11,577 bases of DNA, from the NCBI GenBank assembly GCA_002297005.1, contig DBIX01000067.1, forward strand, positions 1 to 11,577, in the 5' to 3' direction. Source of the stretch: Cyanobacteria bacterium UBA791. Lineage in GTDB: Bacteria; Cyanobacteriota; Vampirovibrionia; Gastranaerophilales; Gastranaerophilaceae. The first letter of the stretch is position 1. Each line of letters begins with the position of its first letter. Both the position numbers and the translations under genes were made by a program. Below the pieces are notes generated by a model that was not told the origin of the DNA, made no database searches, and saw only the letters and a program-made list of their open reading frames with translations. This document shows positions 4,817-10,399 of this stretch, piece after piece.

Positions 4817-4844
4817 AGTATAGCGCAAATTTAATGATTGTCAA
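4817..4844 (-). promoter_or_regulatory. Promoter of bro
   Basis: On the - strand TTGACA (4839-4844) and TATACT (4817-4822) are 16 bp apart, both perfect or near-perfect. The -10 overlaps one arm of an 8-bp inverted repeat ATAGCGCA (4820-4827), whose partner TGCGCTAT lies at 4763-4770, downstream of the start. This pair could be two operator half-sites. Confidence 0.75.
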
Positions 4845-4850
4845 TTTTAA

Positions 4851-5198
4851 TTATCCAAAAACTTTCAAAAATCTTTTTTCTATCATATTTGACACTTTAC
4901 AAAAGTTCTGTCTATTATTTTTATATTTAAATTGAATATTTTTTAACAGTGAATTATTTTGATTTAAATCAATTTTTACATCAACTATACGTTGTTTGTC
5001 ATTTACAAATACTTCTTCTATCTCTAACAAAAGAGTGTTTTGTACATTTAAATTTAAGAATGGTATCTGAAACGTAAAACATTCATCATCCTTAAAATGG
5101 TGTACTAAATTTAGTATGTATAGCCATTCTCCAAAATCAAGCATTTTCTTTACATCTAAATTTATATTATTGCTTTCAATAAAATCTTTTAAAATCAT
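4851..5198 (-). CDS. Small MILxDF-type protein, 115 aa
   Basis: The protein starts MILKDFIE, like three other genes in this array (MILRDFLND, MILREFLDK, MILDDLRR). It then shows alternating hydrophobic residues typical of beta strands (ECFTFQIPFLNLNVQ, TLLLEIEEVFV, RIVDVKIDL) and a basic C-terminal helix. I infer membership of the same small-protein family with a C-terminal extension. Its ATG lies 2 nt after the stop of the LSm-like gene, so the two should be translated together. No catalytic motif is visible. The function is unknown. Confidence 0.7.
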   Translation of the reverse strand: MILKDFIESNNINLDVKKMLDFGEWLYILNLVHHFKDDECFTFQIPFLNLNVQNTLLLEIEEVFVNDKQRIVDVKIDLNQNNSLLKNIQFKYKNNRQNFCKVSNMIEKRFLKVFG

Positions 5199-5200
5199 GT

Positions 5201-5461
5201 TTATTCTTTATACTCCTTAGGATAAAGTCTAGCTATATCTAACTTTTCTTTATCAGAAACAAAACCTATCATTTTAATTTCAATGATGTTTGCTAATGGA
5301 TAATAACAGTCATCGTTTTTCATTGTTCTAACATGGATGCCGATTTCATCGTAAGATATGATCCTGCCTGTTTGTATGTAGGCATCTTCGCCTTTGGTGT
5401 GAATAATAATCTGTACTTTAATATTGTTGAATTTACAATATTCTAAAAAATCACTTTTCAT
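5201..5461 (-). CDS. Hfq/LSm-like small protein, 86 aa
   Basis: The order of elements resembles an Sm fold as in Hfq: an N-terminal helix (FLEYCKFNN), strands with KVQIIIHT, then a Sm1-like stretch with G32-x-I-x-S36-Y-D38-x-x-x-I, a short charged loop, and Y54-P-L-A-N-I aligning with the YKHAIS Sm2 motif of Hfq. Known Hfq proteins are hexameric RNA chaperones of 70-110 residues, so the length fits. Hfq's Lys56-His57 pair is replaced by Pro-Leu here, so RNA contacts would differ. The alignment is by eye and could reflect a generic small beta barrel. It overlaps the upstream gene by 11 nt. Confidence 0.6.
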   Translation of the reverse strand: MKSDFLEYCKFNNIKVQIIIHTKGEDAYIQTGRIISYDEIGIHVRTMKNDDCYYPLANIIEIKMIGFVSDKEKLDIARLYPKEYKE

Positions 5462-5987
5462 CTTTCACTCCAAAAGGTACCCAATCATCTGCGATTTTAA
5501 TCTCAAAATTTTTAAACATGTAACTGGGTGTATAACTGTTTATAAAGACTAATTCATTAGTATTCGATTTCACTTCTAAATGTACAATTAAAACATGTTT
5601 AATAATGTTAGGTGTAGCTCTGTATCTAAGACATAAGTCACTACCAACAAAACAATAATGCTTTACACTATCTTCAGATAAAAGCTCATCAACTTCTTCT
5701 ATTGTTCTGCAAGGTCGATACTTAACTTCTTTCTTTTTTAACTCTGTTTTCTTTACTTTGTCTAAAGGTAAAAAGAATGCAAAGTAACCTTTATTAAATA
5801 CAAAACGATAAATATCAAAATTATTATCGATCAAACATAATGTACCAATATGACTTTTATTTTTGATGTAATTATCGAGTTCTTCGATGTGGTCAGCATA
5901 GTACCCCTCTTGACCTATATACTGTTTTGCTTGTTCTGTGTCGTTAGCTCCTAAAACATCTTCAATATCAAAATTCTTAAATTTCAT
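5451..5987 (-). CDS. Hypothetical phage protein with KYRPC motif, 178 aa
   Basis: The start is supported by GGAGTGA a few nt upstream. The first 85 residues are acidic and mixed alpha/beta. The centre has KYRPCRTIEEVDELL (about residues 89-103), a pattern similar to the KYRPF-type segment seen in many uncharacterised phage proteins, then a beta-rich part and a tail ending WVPFGVKDEK. I know of no assigned function for such proteins. It is the first large gene after the three tiny membrane peptides and is preceded by a pair of AAACGTTACA repeats that might regulate it. Confidence 0.75.
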   Translation of the reverse strand: MKFKNFDIEDVLGANDTEQAKQYIGQEGYYADHIEELDNYIKNKSHIGTLCLIDNNFDIYRFVFNKGYFAFFLPLDKVKKTELKKKEVKYRPCRTIEEVDELLSEDSVKHYCFVGSDLCLRYRATPNIIKHVLIVHLEVKSNTNELVFINSYTPSYMFKNFEIKIADDWVPFGVKDEK

Positions 5988-6013
5988 AAATCATCACTCC
6001 ACCTTTACCTTTA

Positions 6014-6053
6014 AAACGTTACACTTTTAATTGTCTAAACGGCAAACGTTACA
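6014..6053. repeat. Direct repeat AAACGTTACA, 30 bp apart
   Basis: Two exact 10-bp copies (6014-6023 and 6044-6053) lie in the 80-bp gap between the 40-aa peptide and the 178-aa gene. The spacing is about three helical turns, which puts both on one DNA face. A regulatory site is plausible. Confidence 0.55.
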
Positions 6054-6069
6054 ATCCATTGCTCTAACG

Positions 6070-6192
6070 TCATTCTTTAAACTCTCTGATTAAATCTAAA
6101 ACCATTGCAATTAAAGGAACAAACATCACAACCAAGCAAGCAATCAACATAGCAATTAACATTACATTTTCGCAAATTTCTGGTATATCCAT
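6070..6192 (-). CDS. 40-aa membrane peptide
   Basis: The peptide starts MDIPEICEN and has one hydrophobic segment (about residues 10-31, MLIAMLIACLVVMFVPLIAMVL) and a charged tail DLIREFKE. Its ATG directly follows the stop of the preceding 44-aa peptide without any gap, so translation probably depends on re-initiation. It is the last of three consecutive one-helix peptides. The tail resembles that of the 44-aa neighbour (LIKALIERVKRK) in placing an amphipathic charged helix after the membrane span. Unknown function. Confidence 0.6.
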   Translation of the reverse strand: MDIPEICENVMLIAMLIACLVVMFVPLIAMVLDLIREFKE

Positions 6193-6327
6193 TTACTTTC
6201 TCTTTACTCTTTCAATTAAAGCCTTTATTAAATCATTAAAAGCCTGTGGACTAACACAAGCAATAGAAAAAATTATCACAGGTAACAAAAACATTAACAT
6301 AATAATTATCACGCAAAATTCAGCCAT
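6193..6327 (-). CDS. 44-aa membrane peptide
   Basis: I chose the start MAEFCVIII because AAGGAT (6337-6342) lies 9 nt upstream; an in-frame upstream ATG at 6426 lacks such support and would overlap the 43-aa gene. Residues about 4-24 form a membrane helix (FCVIIIMLMFLLPVIIFSIAC), followed by an amphipathic basic tail (DLIKALIERVKRK). Its start is 2 nt after the stop of the 43-aa gene. Unknown function; possibly a small membrane effector acting with its neighbours. Confidence 0.65.
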   Translation of the reverse strand: MAEFCVIIIMLMFLLPVIIFSIACVSPQAFNDLIKALIERVKRK

Positions 6328-6329
6328 AA

Positions 6330-6461
6330 CTACAACATCCTTGATAATCTTAAAAAGAAACTTATCCCCAATGTAGCACCTATTGCAAAAATAAAACCTG
6401 TTAAAAATATTGCAACAGCTTGACAAAATAAGTGCTTTATAGTCTTTTTTGTCTTACTCAT
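6330..6461 (-). CDS. 43-aa membrane peptide
   Basis: It has a basic N-terminus MSKTKKTIKH, then a hydrophobic hairpin or one long span (about residues 11-38, QAVAIFLTGFIFAIGATLG and ISFFL), and ends RLSRML. AAGGAT is 8 nt upstream. The ATG is 5 nt after the stop of the 80-aa gene. It is the first of three adjacent membrane peptides of 40-44 residues. The positive N-terminus predicts an N-in orientation. No family recognised. Confidence 0.6.
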   Translation of the reverse strand: MSKTKKTIKHLFCQAVAIFLTGFIFAIGATLGISFFLRLSRML

Positions 6462-6466
6462 TTTTT

Positions 6467-6709
6467 TTAATCCTTTTTAAAAAAGTTTTTAACATCGTTT
6501 AGATCATCACATTCGATGCGTACTACAATTACATCGTCACCTTTGTGGGCTTCTACTCCAAAACTTATTACTTTACAATCTAACAGCTTTGAGTTTTTGT
6601 TTACTCTGCACTTTAAAAAACCGTAGGAAGATGCAAAACCATATTCTCCAAGTTTTAGCCAAATAAACTGATCATCTAAAATATCGTTCAAAAAATCTCT
6701 TAATATCAT
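6467..6709 (-). CDS. Small MILxDF-type protein, 80 aa
   Basis: The protein begins MILRDFLND, followed by beta-like segments (FIWLKL, LLDCKVISFGVEA, VIVVRIECDDLNDV) and ends KNFFKKD. It aligns well with the product of the neighbouring broken gene: LLDCKVISF against GLWDCEVVRF, and IVVRIECDDLNDV against ICVIIECKDLNKI. The two are therefore a recent tandem duplication. The wider family seems to share an N-terminal M-x-L-x-D-hydrophobic helix and a closing strand of alternating hydrophobics. Function unknown; translation starts 5 nt after the broken copy's stop. Confidence 0.75.
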   Translation of the reverse strand: MILRDFLNDILDDQFIWLKLGEYGFASSYGFLKCRVNKNSKLLDCKVISFGVEAHKGDDVIVVRIECDDLNDVKNFFKKD

Positions 6710-6714
6710 TTTTG

Positions 6715-6945
6715 TTACTTTTCTCTTATCTTATTTAAATCTTTACATTCAATTATCACGCAGATACCCCAAATATCATTCTTTGGAGCTGAAAAGAAAC
6801 GCACAACTTCACAATCCCATAGTCCTTTAAAATCTTTTTTTTAACCGTCTGGGGGACGGCAAAAACTCTCAAACTGAGTATCTTGAATAATGATACAAAC
6901 ATTCTCTTTTGAACTGCATTTATCTAAAAATTCTCTTAATATCAT
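6715..6945 (-). pseudogene. Copy of the 80-aa gene with an in-frame stop
   Basis: Reading from ATG 6945 gives MILREFLDK and 34 residues to a TAA at 6841-6843. The same frame then continues without shift through DFKGLWDCEVVRFF and VIIECKDLNKIREK to a TAA at 6715-6717. The second part clearly matches the intact neighbour. The stop follows a GC-rich hairpin CCGTC-TGGGG-GACGG (6845-6859), out of character with the AT-rich gene, and sits in GGTTAAAAAAAAG. Nonsense mutation, small insertion or stop read-through would all explain it; I favour an inactivated duplicate. Confidence 0.75.
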
Positions 6946-6948
6946 TTA

Positions 6949-7122
6949 TCACTCCAAATAAATGTGTAATCTGTTATCTACTGGAACTATTCTATCTACT
7001 TCGTAATGTAGAAAATCATTTGGTATTGCTGAGAAATTACCTCTATAAAATATATCGTCACAATACCAAAGCATAACTAACTCATTGCGATATACAATTC
7101 TGCGTAAATCATCTAATATCAT
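6949..7122 (-). CDS. Small MILxDL-type protein, 57 aa
   Basis: The protein reads MILDDLRRIV, then ELVMLWYCDDIFYRG, a turn, FLHYEVDRIVPVDN and a final strand LHIYLE. This is the shortest, perhaps core, form of the small-protein family in this array: an N-terminal helix, a strand pair with acidic turn, a hydrophobic-x-x-EV-x-x-I segment and a closing strand. Its stop (6949-6951) is 3 nt from the ATG of the broken copy, so genes here are packed head to tail. Function unknown. Phage genomes commonly contain such proteins without assigned role. Confidence 0.7.
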   Translation of the reverse strand: MILDDLRRIVYRNELVMLWYCDDIFYRGNFSAIPNDFLHYEVDRIVPVDNRLHIYLE

Positions 7123-7137
7123 TTAGTAACCACTCAA

Positions 7138-7617
7138 CTAATAATCCCTAACGTCATTGCAGTTGAAATACCAGTAGATAGACATGTGATCTAAACCTAG
7201 AATAAAGTTTCCAAAATTACTGATAATTCTTAAATGATTTAAAGCATCAGGATCGCTTCTGACGTTGTACCAAGTTTTAGATTGACTATCGAAACACTGA
7301 GCTTTGTTGTAAGCATATCTAAATAAGTACTTGTGATATTGTGAGGTGACACAATCCATAAGTTCATCAAAGCTCATTTCATTCGAAAAGCATGGAGCAG
7401 TAAATTCACAAGTTGAATGAGAAAAGAATTTTAAAGAGTTATATAGCTTTTCTGGTACGCTTTCATTTGTGATTTTTATAGTGTCACCGTCTTTGTTATC
7501 TGCGTTAAGACAACCTAAAGGTTTGCCGGGCTCTTCCATATAACCACCGTCAACAGAAAAGCTATGCAACCATTCATGAGCGTTTTCGATAAATAAGAAA
7601 GTATTTTTGTTCATCAT
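7138..7617 (-). CDS. Hypothetical protein, 159 aa
   Basis: This is a soluble protein rich in aromatic residues, with seven Cys and several His (HSTCEFTAPCF near residues 67-77, GLDHMSIYWYFNCN near the end), but no clear metal-binding spacing. The start ATG ATG overlaps the stop of the 114-aa gene upstream (TGATGA), showing translational coupling. I do not recognise a family. It breaks the run of small paralogues and is the largest unknown in this part of the array. Confidence 0.75.
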   Translation of the reverse strand: MMNKNTFLFIENAHEWLHSFSVDGGYMEEPGKPLGCLNADNKDGDTIKITNESVPEKLYNSLKFFSHSTCEFTAPCFSNEMSFDELMDCVTSQYHKYLFRYAYNKAQCFDSQSKTWYNVRSDPDALNHLRIISNFGNFILGLDHMSIYWYFNCNDVRDY

Positions 7618-7958
7618 TCGGCCTCAAATAAATCTAGCTGCTGGTCAGCACTTTTCTTTTTAGTTCTAAGTTTGTTAATAGTTACAATTAAACCGTCTGA
7701 AAGATAATAAGCATCTTTTCTTTCATCAAAAAATCCGTCTTTTGATACTACGGCAGAACTGATACAAACAACCTCACGCTCTAACCAGTCAGATAAAAGC
7801 TGTCTATCTTTTGCAAAAGGAATGTTTGACTGATAAGGCTCAAGTCCAATTTTCTTAAAATCGTAACTAACCACTCTTGCCATGCCCTCATCTGTAGATA
7901 GAACAAAATGACATGGTGAGGGCAAAATACGAGGTAAATCTTTTAATTTAATCATCAT
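7614..7958 (-). CDS. Small MxLKDL-type protein, 114 aa
   Basis: It begins MMIKLKDLPRILPS, followed by CHFVLSTDEGMARVVSYDF, a middle insert, LLSDWLEREVVCISS, a second insert and GLIVTINK, then a basic and acidic tail. The helix, strand with acidic turn, L-x-x-EV-x-x-I and L-I-V-T-I strand occur in the same order as in the 57-aa protein, so I place it in the same family with two inserts. AAAGGA upstream supports the start. It overlaps the next gene by 4 nt. Function unknown. Confidence 0.75.
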   Translation of the reverse strand: MMIKLKDLPRILPSPCHFVLSTDEGMARVVSYDFKKIGLEPYQSNIPFAKDRQLLSDWLEREVVCISSAVVSKDGFFDERKDAYYLSDGLIVTINKLRTKKKSADQQLDLFEAE

Positions 7959-7974
7959 TGTTTCCTTTAAATTG

Positions 7975-8115
7975 TTATTTCAATACACTAAAAATATCTA
8001 TACCTGCTGTCTGTACCTGTTTTAACCAAATAAAGGTTAATAGCACTCCTAAGATTGTTGATAAGGTGACAATGCCAGCAGTCAACAACCAAAAACAAAG
8101 AGCTCTAATAATCAT
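7975..8115 (-). CDS. 46-aa membrane peptide
   Basis: The peptide is read MIIRALCFWL, with one long hydrophobic segment (about residues 5-31, ALCFWLLTAGIV and STILGVLLTFIWL) and a short polar tail KQVQTAGIDIFSVLK. Its start overlaps the end of the 102-aa gene by 11 nt in another frame. Only GGGG is available as ribosome-binding site, so it probably relies on coupling. It is the fourth one-helix peptide encoded on the - strand of this array. Unknown function. Confidence 0.65.
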   Translation of the reverse strand: MIIRALCFWLLTAGIVTLSTILGVLLTFIWLKQVQTAGIDIFSVLK

Positions 8116-8413
8116 GTGCGCCCCATTGCATACGATCGTAATCTGCTTGATAATCGCTGTCGTCTAACGATAAATCGTTATAAGTAGGCTTTCTATTGTC
8201 ATCATCTTCACTATCTTCTTTATAATCAATGTGAATTGCTATATAAGGTTTGTTTTTATCAAAACCTAAATTTAGGTCGATAACTTCGCATTCACCGTAA
8301 TGACGTATCAGATACCCAGACACTCCTTTGTCGTCATCAATAAAATCTTCGTTTTCGTTATAAAGACGCACCTCATCACTACGAAATGTGTTCTGTAAAT
8401 CCTCTAATTGCAT
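8105..8413 (-). CDS. Small MxLEDL-type protein, 102 aa
   Basis: I chose MQLEDLQNTF (ATG 8411-8413) because AGGAG (8420-8424) is 6 nt upstream and the ATG is one nt after the dUTPase stop; the ATG at 8449 has no such support. The order helix, DEVRLYNENEDF, VSGYLIRHYGECEVIDLNL and PYIAIHIDY matches the family of 57-, 80- and 114-aa proteins in this array. A strongly acidic tail of about 40 residues (EDSEDDDN and similar) is added. Such tails can mimic nucleic acid, but that is speculation. Function unknown. Confidence 0.75.
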   Translation of the reverse strand: MQLEDLQNTFRSDEVRLYNENEDFIDDDKGVSGYLIRHYGECEVIDLNLGFDKNKPYIAIHIDYKEDSEDDDNRKPTYNDLSLDDSDYQADYDRMQWGAHDY

Positions 8414-8414
8414 G

Positions 8415-8831
8415 TTAAGCTCCTGTACTTCCAAATCCTTTACAACCACGCTCTGAACTTTCTAGTTTTTCTGTATTCTCTGCTTTCTCAATGTCTGCTA
8501 ATTTCAGAACGACTAACTGACAAATACGCTCACCTTTACGAATAGCAATAGCATTGCTACTTGTATTAAAGAATGTCGCACCAAGTTCGCCTGTATAACC
8601 ACTGTCAATAACACCTGTCATGCAGATAATGCCCTTCCTTGACATTGAACTGCGACCTAAGATTAAGCCTGTGTAACCTTTTGGAATTTCAACGCAAACG
8701 CCTAACTTTTGAAAACTATTCTGTAGAGCGTGAATACCAAAATCACATGGTGCGTAAATGTCATAACCAGCATCTCTGTCATAAACTCGTGATGGCATAA
8801 ATCCGTTTAACGTTTTAAATTTTAAAATCAT
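8415..8831 (-). CDS. dut: Trimeric dUTPase (dUTP diphosphatase)
   Basis: The enzyme hydrolyses dUTP to dUMP and pyrophosphate, keeping uracil out of DNA and supplying dTMP precursor. All five family motifs are present: AGYDIYA (21-27), GRSSMSRKG (59-67), GVIDSGYTGELGA (73-85) with the catalytic-water Asp76 and uracil-stacking Tyr79, GERICQLVV (100-108), and the C-terminal RGCKGFGSTG (128-137) that closes over the substrate. At 138 residues the length is near the usual 140-150. GGGGC upstream supports the start. It lies in the nucleotide and replication part of the phage operon. In some phages Dut also acts as a signalling protein; nothing here tests that. Confidence 0.96.
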   Translation of the reverse strand: MILKFKTLNGFMPSRVYDRDAGYDIYAPCDFGIHALQNSFQKLGVCVEIPKGYTGLILGRSSMSRKGIICMTGVIDSGYTGELGATFFNTSSNAIAIRKGERICQLVVLKLADIEKAENTEKLESSERGCKGFGSTGA

Positions 8832-8843
8832 TCTTAAGCCCCT

Positions 8844-9070
8844 TTATTTTTTTGCCTTACTATTTCTCTTTTTAAAATTTACAATTTCCCCCAGCGTCCC
8901 ATTAGCTATTCTTTCTGTGAGTTCTTTTATAGGGATTTGTATTACTTTAAAGTAATACAAAAATTTGTTATGTGTTAAACCGTATGCTTTGCATAAATCC
9001 AAGGAGGAAGCAAAAACTTTTCCTTTGTAATCTTTTAGATTTGTATATTTTCTATTACACCTATTTTTTT
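8844..9070 (-). pseudogene. Detached C-terminal domain in the -1 frame of the 9035 gene
   Basis: From about 9070 down to a TAA at 8844-8846 this frame is open for about 76 codons but has no ATG, GTG or plausible TTG start. The product would read LKDYKGKVFASSLDLCKAYG and so on, very like VTDPFTNKIYFSYRALLRAYG of the gene just upstream. It becomes continuous with that gene by a -1 shift at the A7 run (T7 at 9064-9070 on the + strand). Either one A has been lost or the frame change is programmed. Confidence 0.65.
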
Positions 9071-9502
9071 AGGTCGTTTTTCATTTGGATAACAAGCAGC
9101 GATTTGATCAAACCAAAGCATCGCCATTTTGATACTTCCTTCTCTTTTCTTTATCTTGCAAAATAAAGAAACATTTTGAATTTCGATGCCATAAGCTCTC
9201 AGTAACGCTCTATAAGAAAAATATATTTTGTTGGTAAAAGGATCGGTAACTCTATGAAGACCTGCTCTATTAAGTTTTGTTCTTGAACTGTTCATTGATT
9301 CAATGAAATTTTCAGCCTTTTCTTTCTTTGGGGTTTTGTATTCGTGCTGTATAACTTCCTCTTTGATGTCATACTCTTTTTGTGCACATTCCAAAGCGTC
9401 GTCATAAGGTAGGTGATAATCAACCATGTATTCCTTAACAAGGTTCTTAATTATCATGTGTTTGTGATCTTGTAACTCTTCCAGAGTTTTGTAATAAATC
9501 AT
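9035..9502 (-). CDS. Repeat-domain phage protein, 155 aa, possibly shortened by frameshift
   Basis: The first 80 residues are charged and helical (TLEELQDHKHMIIKN, DALECAQKEYDIKEEV). Residues about 84-130 contain a short domain with D-x-x-x-N-K-x-Y-F-S-x-x-x-L-L-R-A-Y-G-I, resembling small repeats found in many phage and plasmid proteins and probably nucleic-acid binding. A second copy of that domain follows in the -1 frame after AAAAAAA, so the ancestral product had about 220 residues and two repeats. AAAGGA 9 nt upstream supports the start. It lies between the Q-like gene and dUTPase. Function unknown. Confidence 0.75.
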   Translation of the reverse strand: MIYYKTLEELQDHKHMIIKNLVKEYMVDYHLPYDDALECAQKEYDIKEEVIQHEYKTPKKEKAENFIESMNSSRTKLNRAGLHRVTDPFTNKIYFSYRALLRAYGIEIQNVSLFCKIKKREGSIKMAMLWFDQIAACYPNEKRPKKIGVIENIQI

Positions 9503-9528
9503 TGTTTCATGTCCTTTATTGCTGGGGC

Positions 9529-9894
9529 TTAAATCAGTTCTAATAAATTCTGATAAAAATGCGATTGTGCGTTATCTAAATATCTGTAAAAAACAACCGC
9601 AGGAAAACCTTTAATCTCTGCAATCTGCTTGTAACTCATACCTTTTACGTAATAATCTACAAGTAGTTCGTAGTCGTCCTTTGATATTTCTTTCAGCATT
9701 GTTACTGCTTTATCAATCAGTAGATACTGGTCGTCATCAAGTGTAAATTTTGCCTGTGAATATCCCTTTAAAGTAAAAGTAAAAACGTTCTTTCCGTAAC
9801 CTAACTTTTTAAAAGCCCCTTTTTGCCAAAGGCTCCAAGCCTTTAAAATATCTGCACGTGATACATGAGAAGAAATCAAATCTTTAATTTTCAT
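9529..9894 (-). CDS. Q-like late antitermination protein
   Basis: The 121-aa protein has an AW-x-x-W segment at 19-23 and a C-terminal helix-turn-helix about 72-110: DYELLVDYYVKGMSYKQIAE then a recognition helix with VVFYRYLDNAQ. This is the layout of the phage antitermination Q family (sigma70 region 4-like HTH), whose members bind DNA near the late promoter and modify RNA polymerase to read through terminators. Position directly after rusA, with an 11-nt overlap, copies the rus-Q order of lambdoid phages. Q normally acts on late genes, so the terminators in this window are possible targets. An ArpU-like regulator is the alternative. Confidence 0.75.
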   Translation of the reverse strand: MKIKDLISSHVSRADILKAWSLWQKGAFKKLGYGKNVFTFTLKGYSQAKFTLDDDQYLLIDKAVTMLKEISKDDYELLVDYYVKGMSYKQIAEIKGFPAVVFYRYLDNAQSHFYQNLLELI

Positions 9895-10399
9895 TACTTA
9901 ACCTTGCACAAACGCTGTCTAAATAATTCTGATTAAGTGTTAATCCTAAATCTTGTATATCTGAAGAACTCATTAAAAAACTTAAGCAAAATGACATTCC
10001 TTTGATAACTTTCTTATTAAGAATTACTGTGTCAATAAAGCGATCGTCTTCGATTAAACACTCTGATTTTGTCCATGAATCAAACAAACCTTTTAACCTG
10101 TTATCAGCGTCACGTGTTCTGTTATCGGGAAATACCAAAGTAACGTATGCAGTAACATTGCCTGTGATAATCGGTAGCTTACCTTTGCGTAACAAATTAC
10201 GGCTGGCGTTAATCCAGCGGTTGTAATTTGTGCTGTTTTTTAAAGCCCCTTTACGTTTTGAATTTGCATACATACAAGCGAAGTTTGGAGTTACTCTTGT
10301 ATTTTCACTAGGAGGAATAGGTAAGAGAATTTCACGCCCCTTAACCTGTTTGCCTTGAATAGTGATTGTGCATTCTCTTTGACCGTACATATCAAGCAT
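9884..10399 (-). CDS. rusA: RusA-family Holliday junction resolvase
   Basis: The protein is a dimeric endonuclease that cuts four-way DNA junctions during phage recombination. The N-terminal LPIPPSENTR (about 26-35) is the usual P-P-S-x-N start, and residues 96-123 hold RDADNRLKGLFD and ECLIEDDRFID. Asp97, Asp99 and Asp118/119 match the metal-binding acids of RusA, and Lys103 the conserved lysine. At 171 residues it is longer than the classical 120, owing to about 20 extra residues at the N-terminus and a C-terminal extension. A later in-frame ATG (residue 4) could also start it. It overlaps the upstream gene by 8 nt and the Q-like gene by 11 nt. Confidence 0.92.
   Translation of the reverse strand: MLDMYGQRECTITIQGKQVKGREILLPIPPSENTRVTPNFACMYANSKRKGALKNSTNYNRWINASRNLLRKGKLPIITGNVTAYVTLVFPDNRTRDADNRLKGLFDSWTKSECLIEDDRFIDTVILNKKVIKGMSFCLSFLMSSSDIQDLGLTLNQNYLDSVCARLSNEN

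Noticed and set aside
7958..8167. + strand frame of 69 codons
   Set aside because: It is antisense to the 46-aa membrane peptide, which has better coupling and composition.
8972..9166. + strand frame of 64 codons
   Set aside because: It covers the antisense of the repeat-domain gene and has no supporting start signal.
10137..10150. AGTAACGTAT resembling an iteron half-site
   Set aside because: Only one half matches and it lies in the rusA coding sequence, so chance is sufficient.
10002..10226. + strand frame of 74 codons
   Set aside because: It is antisense to the well-supported rusA gene.
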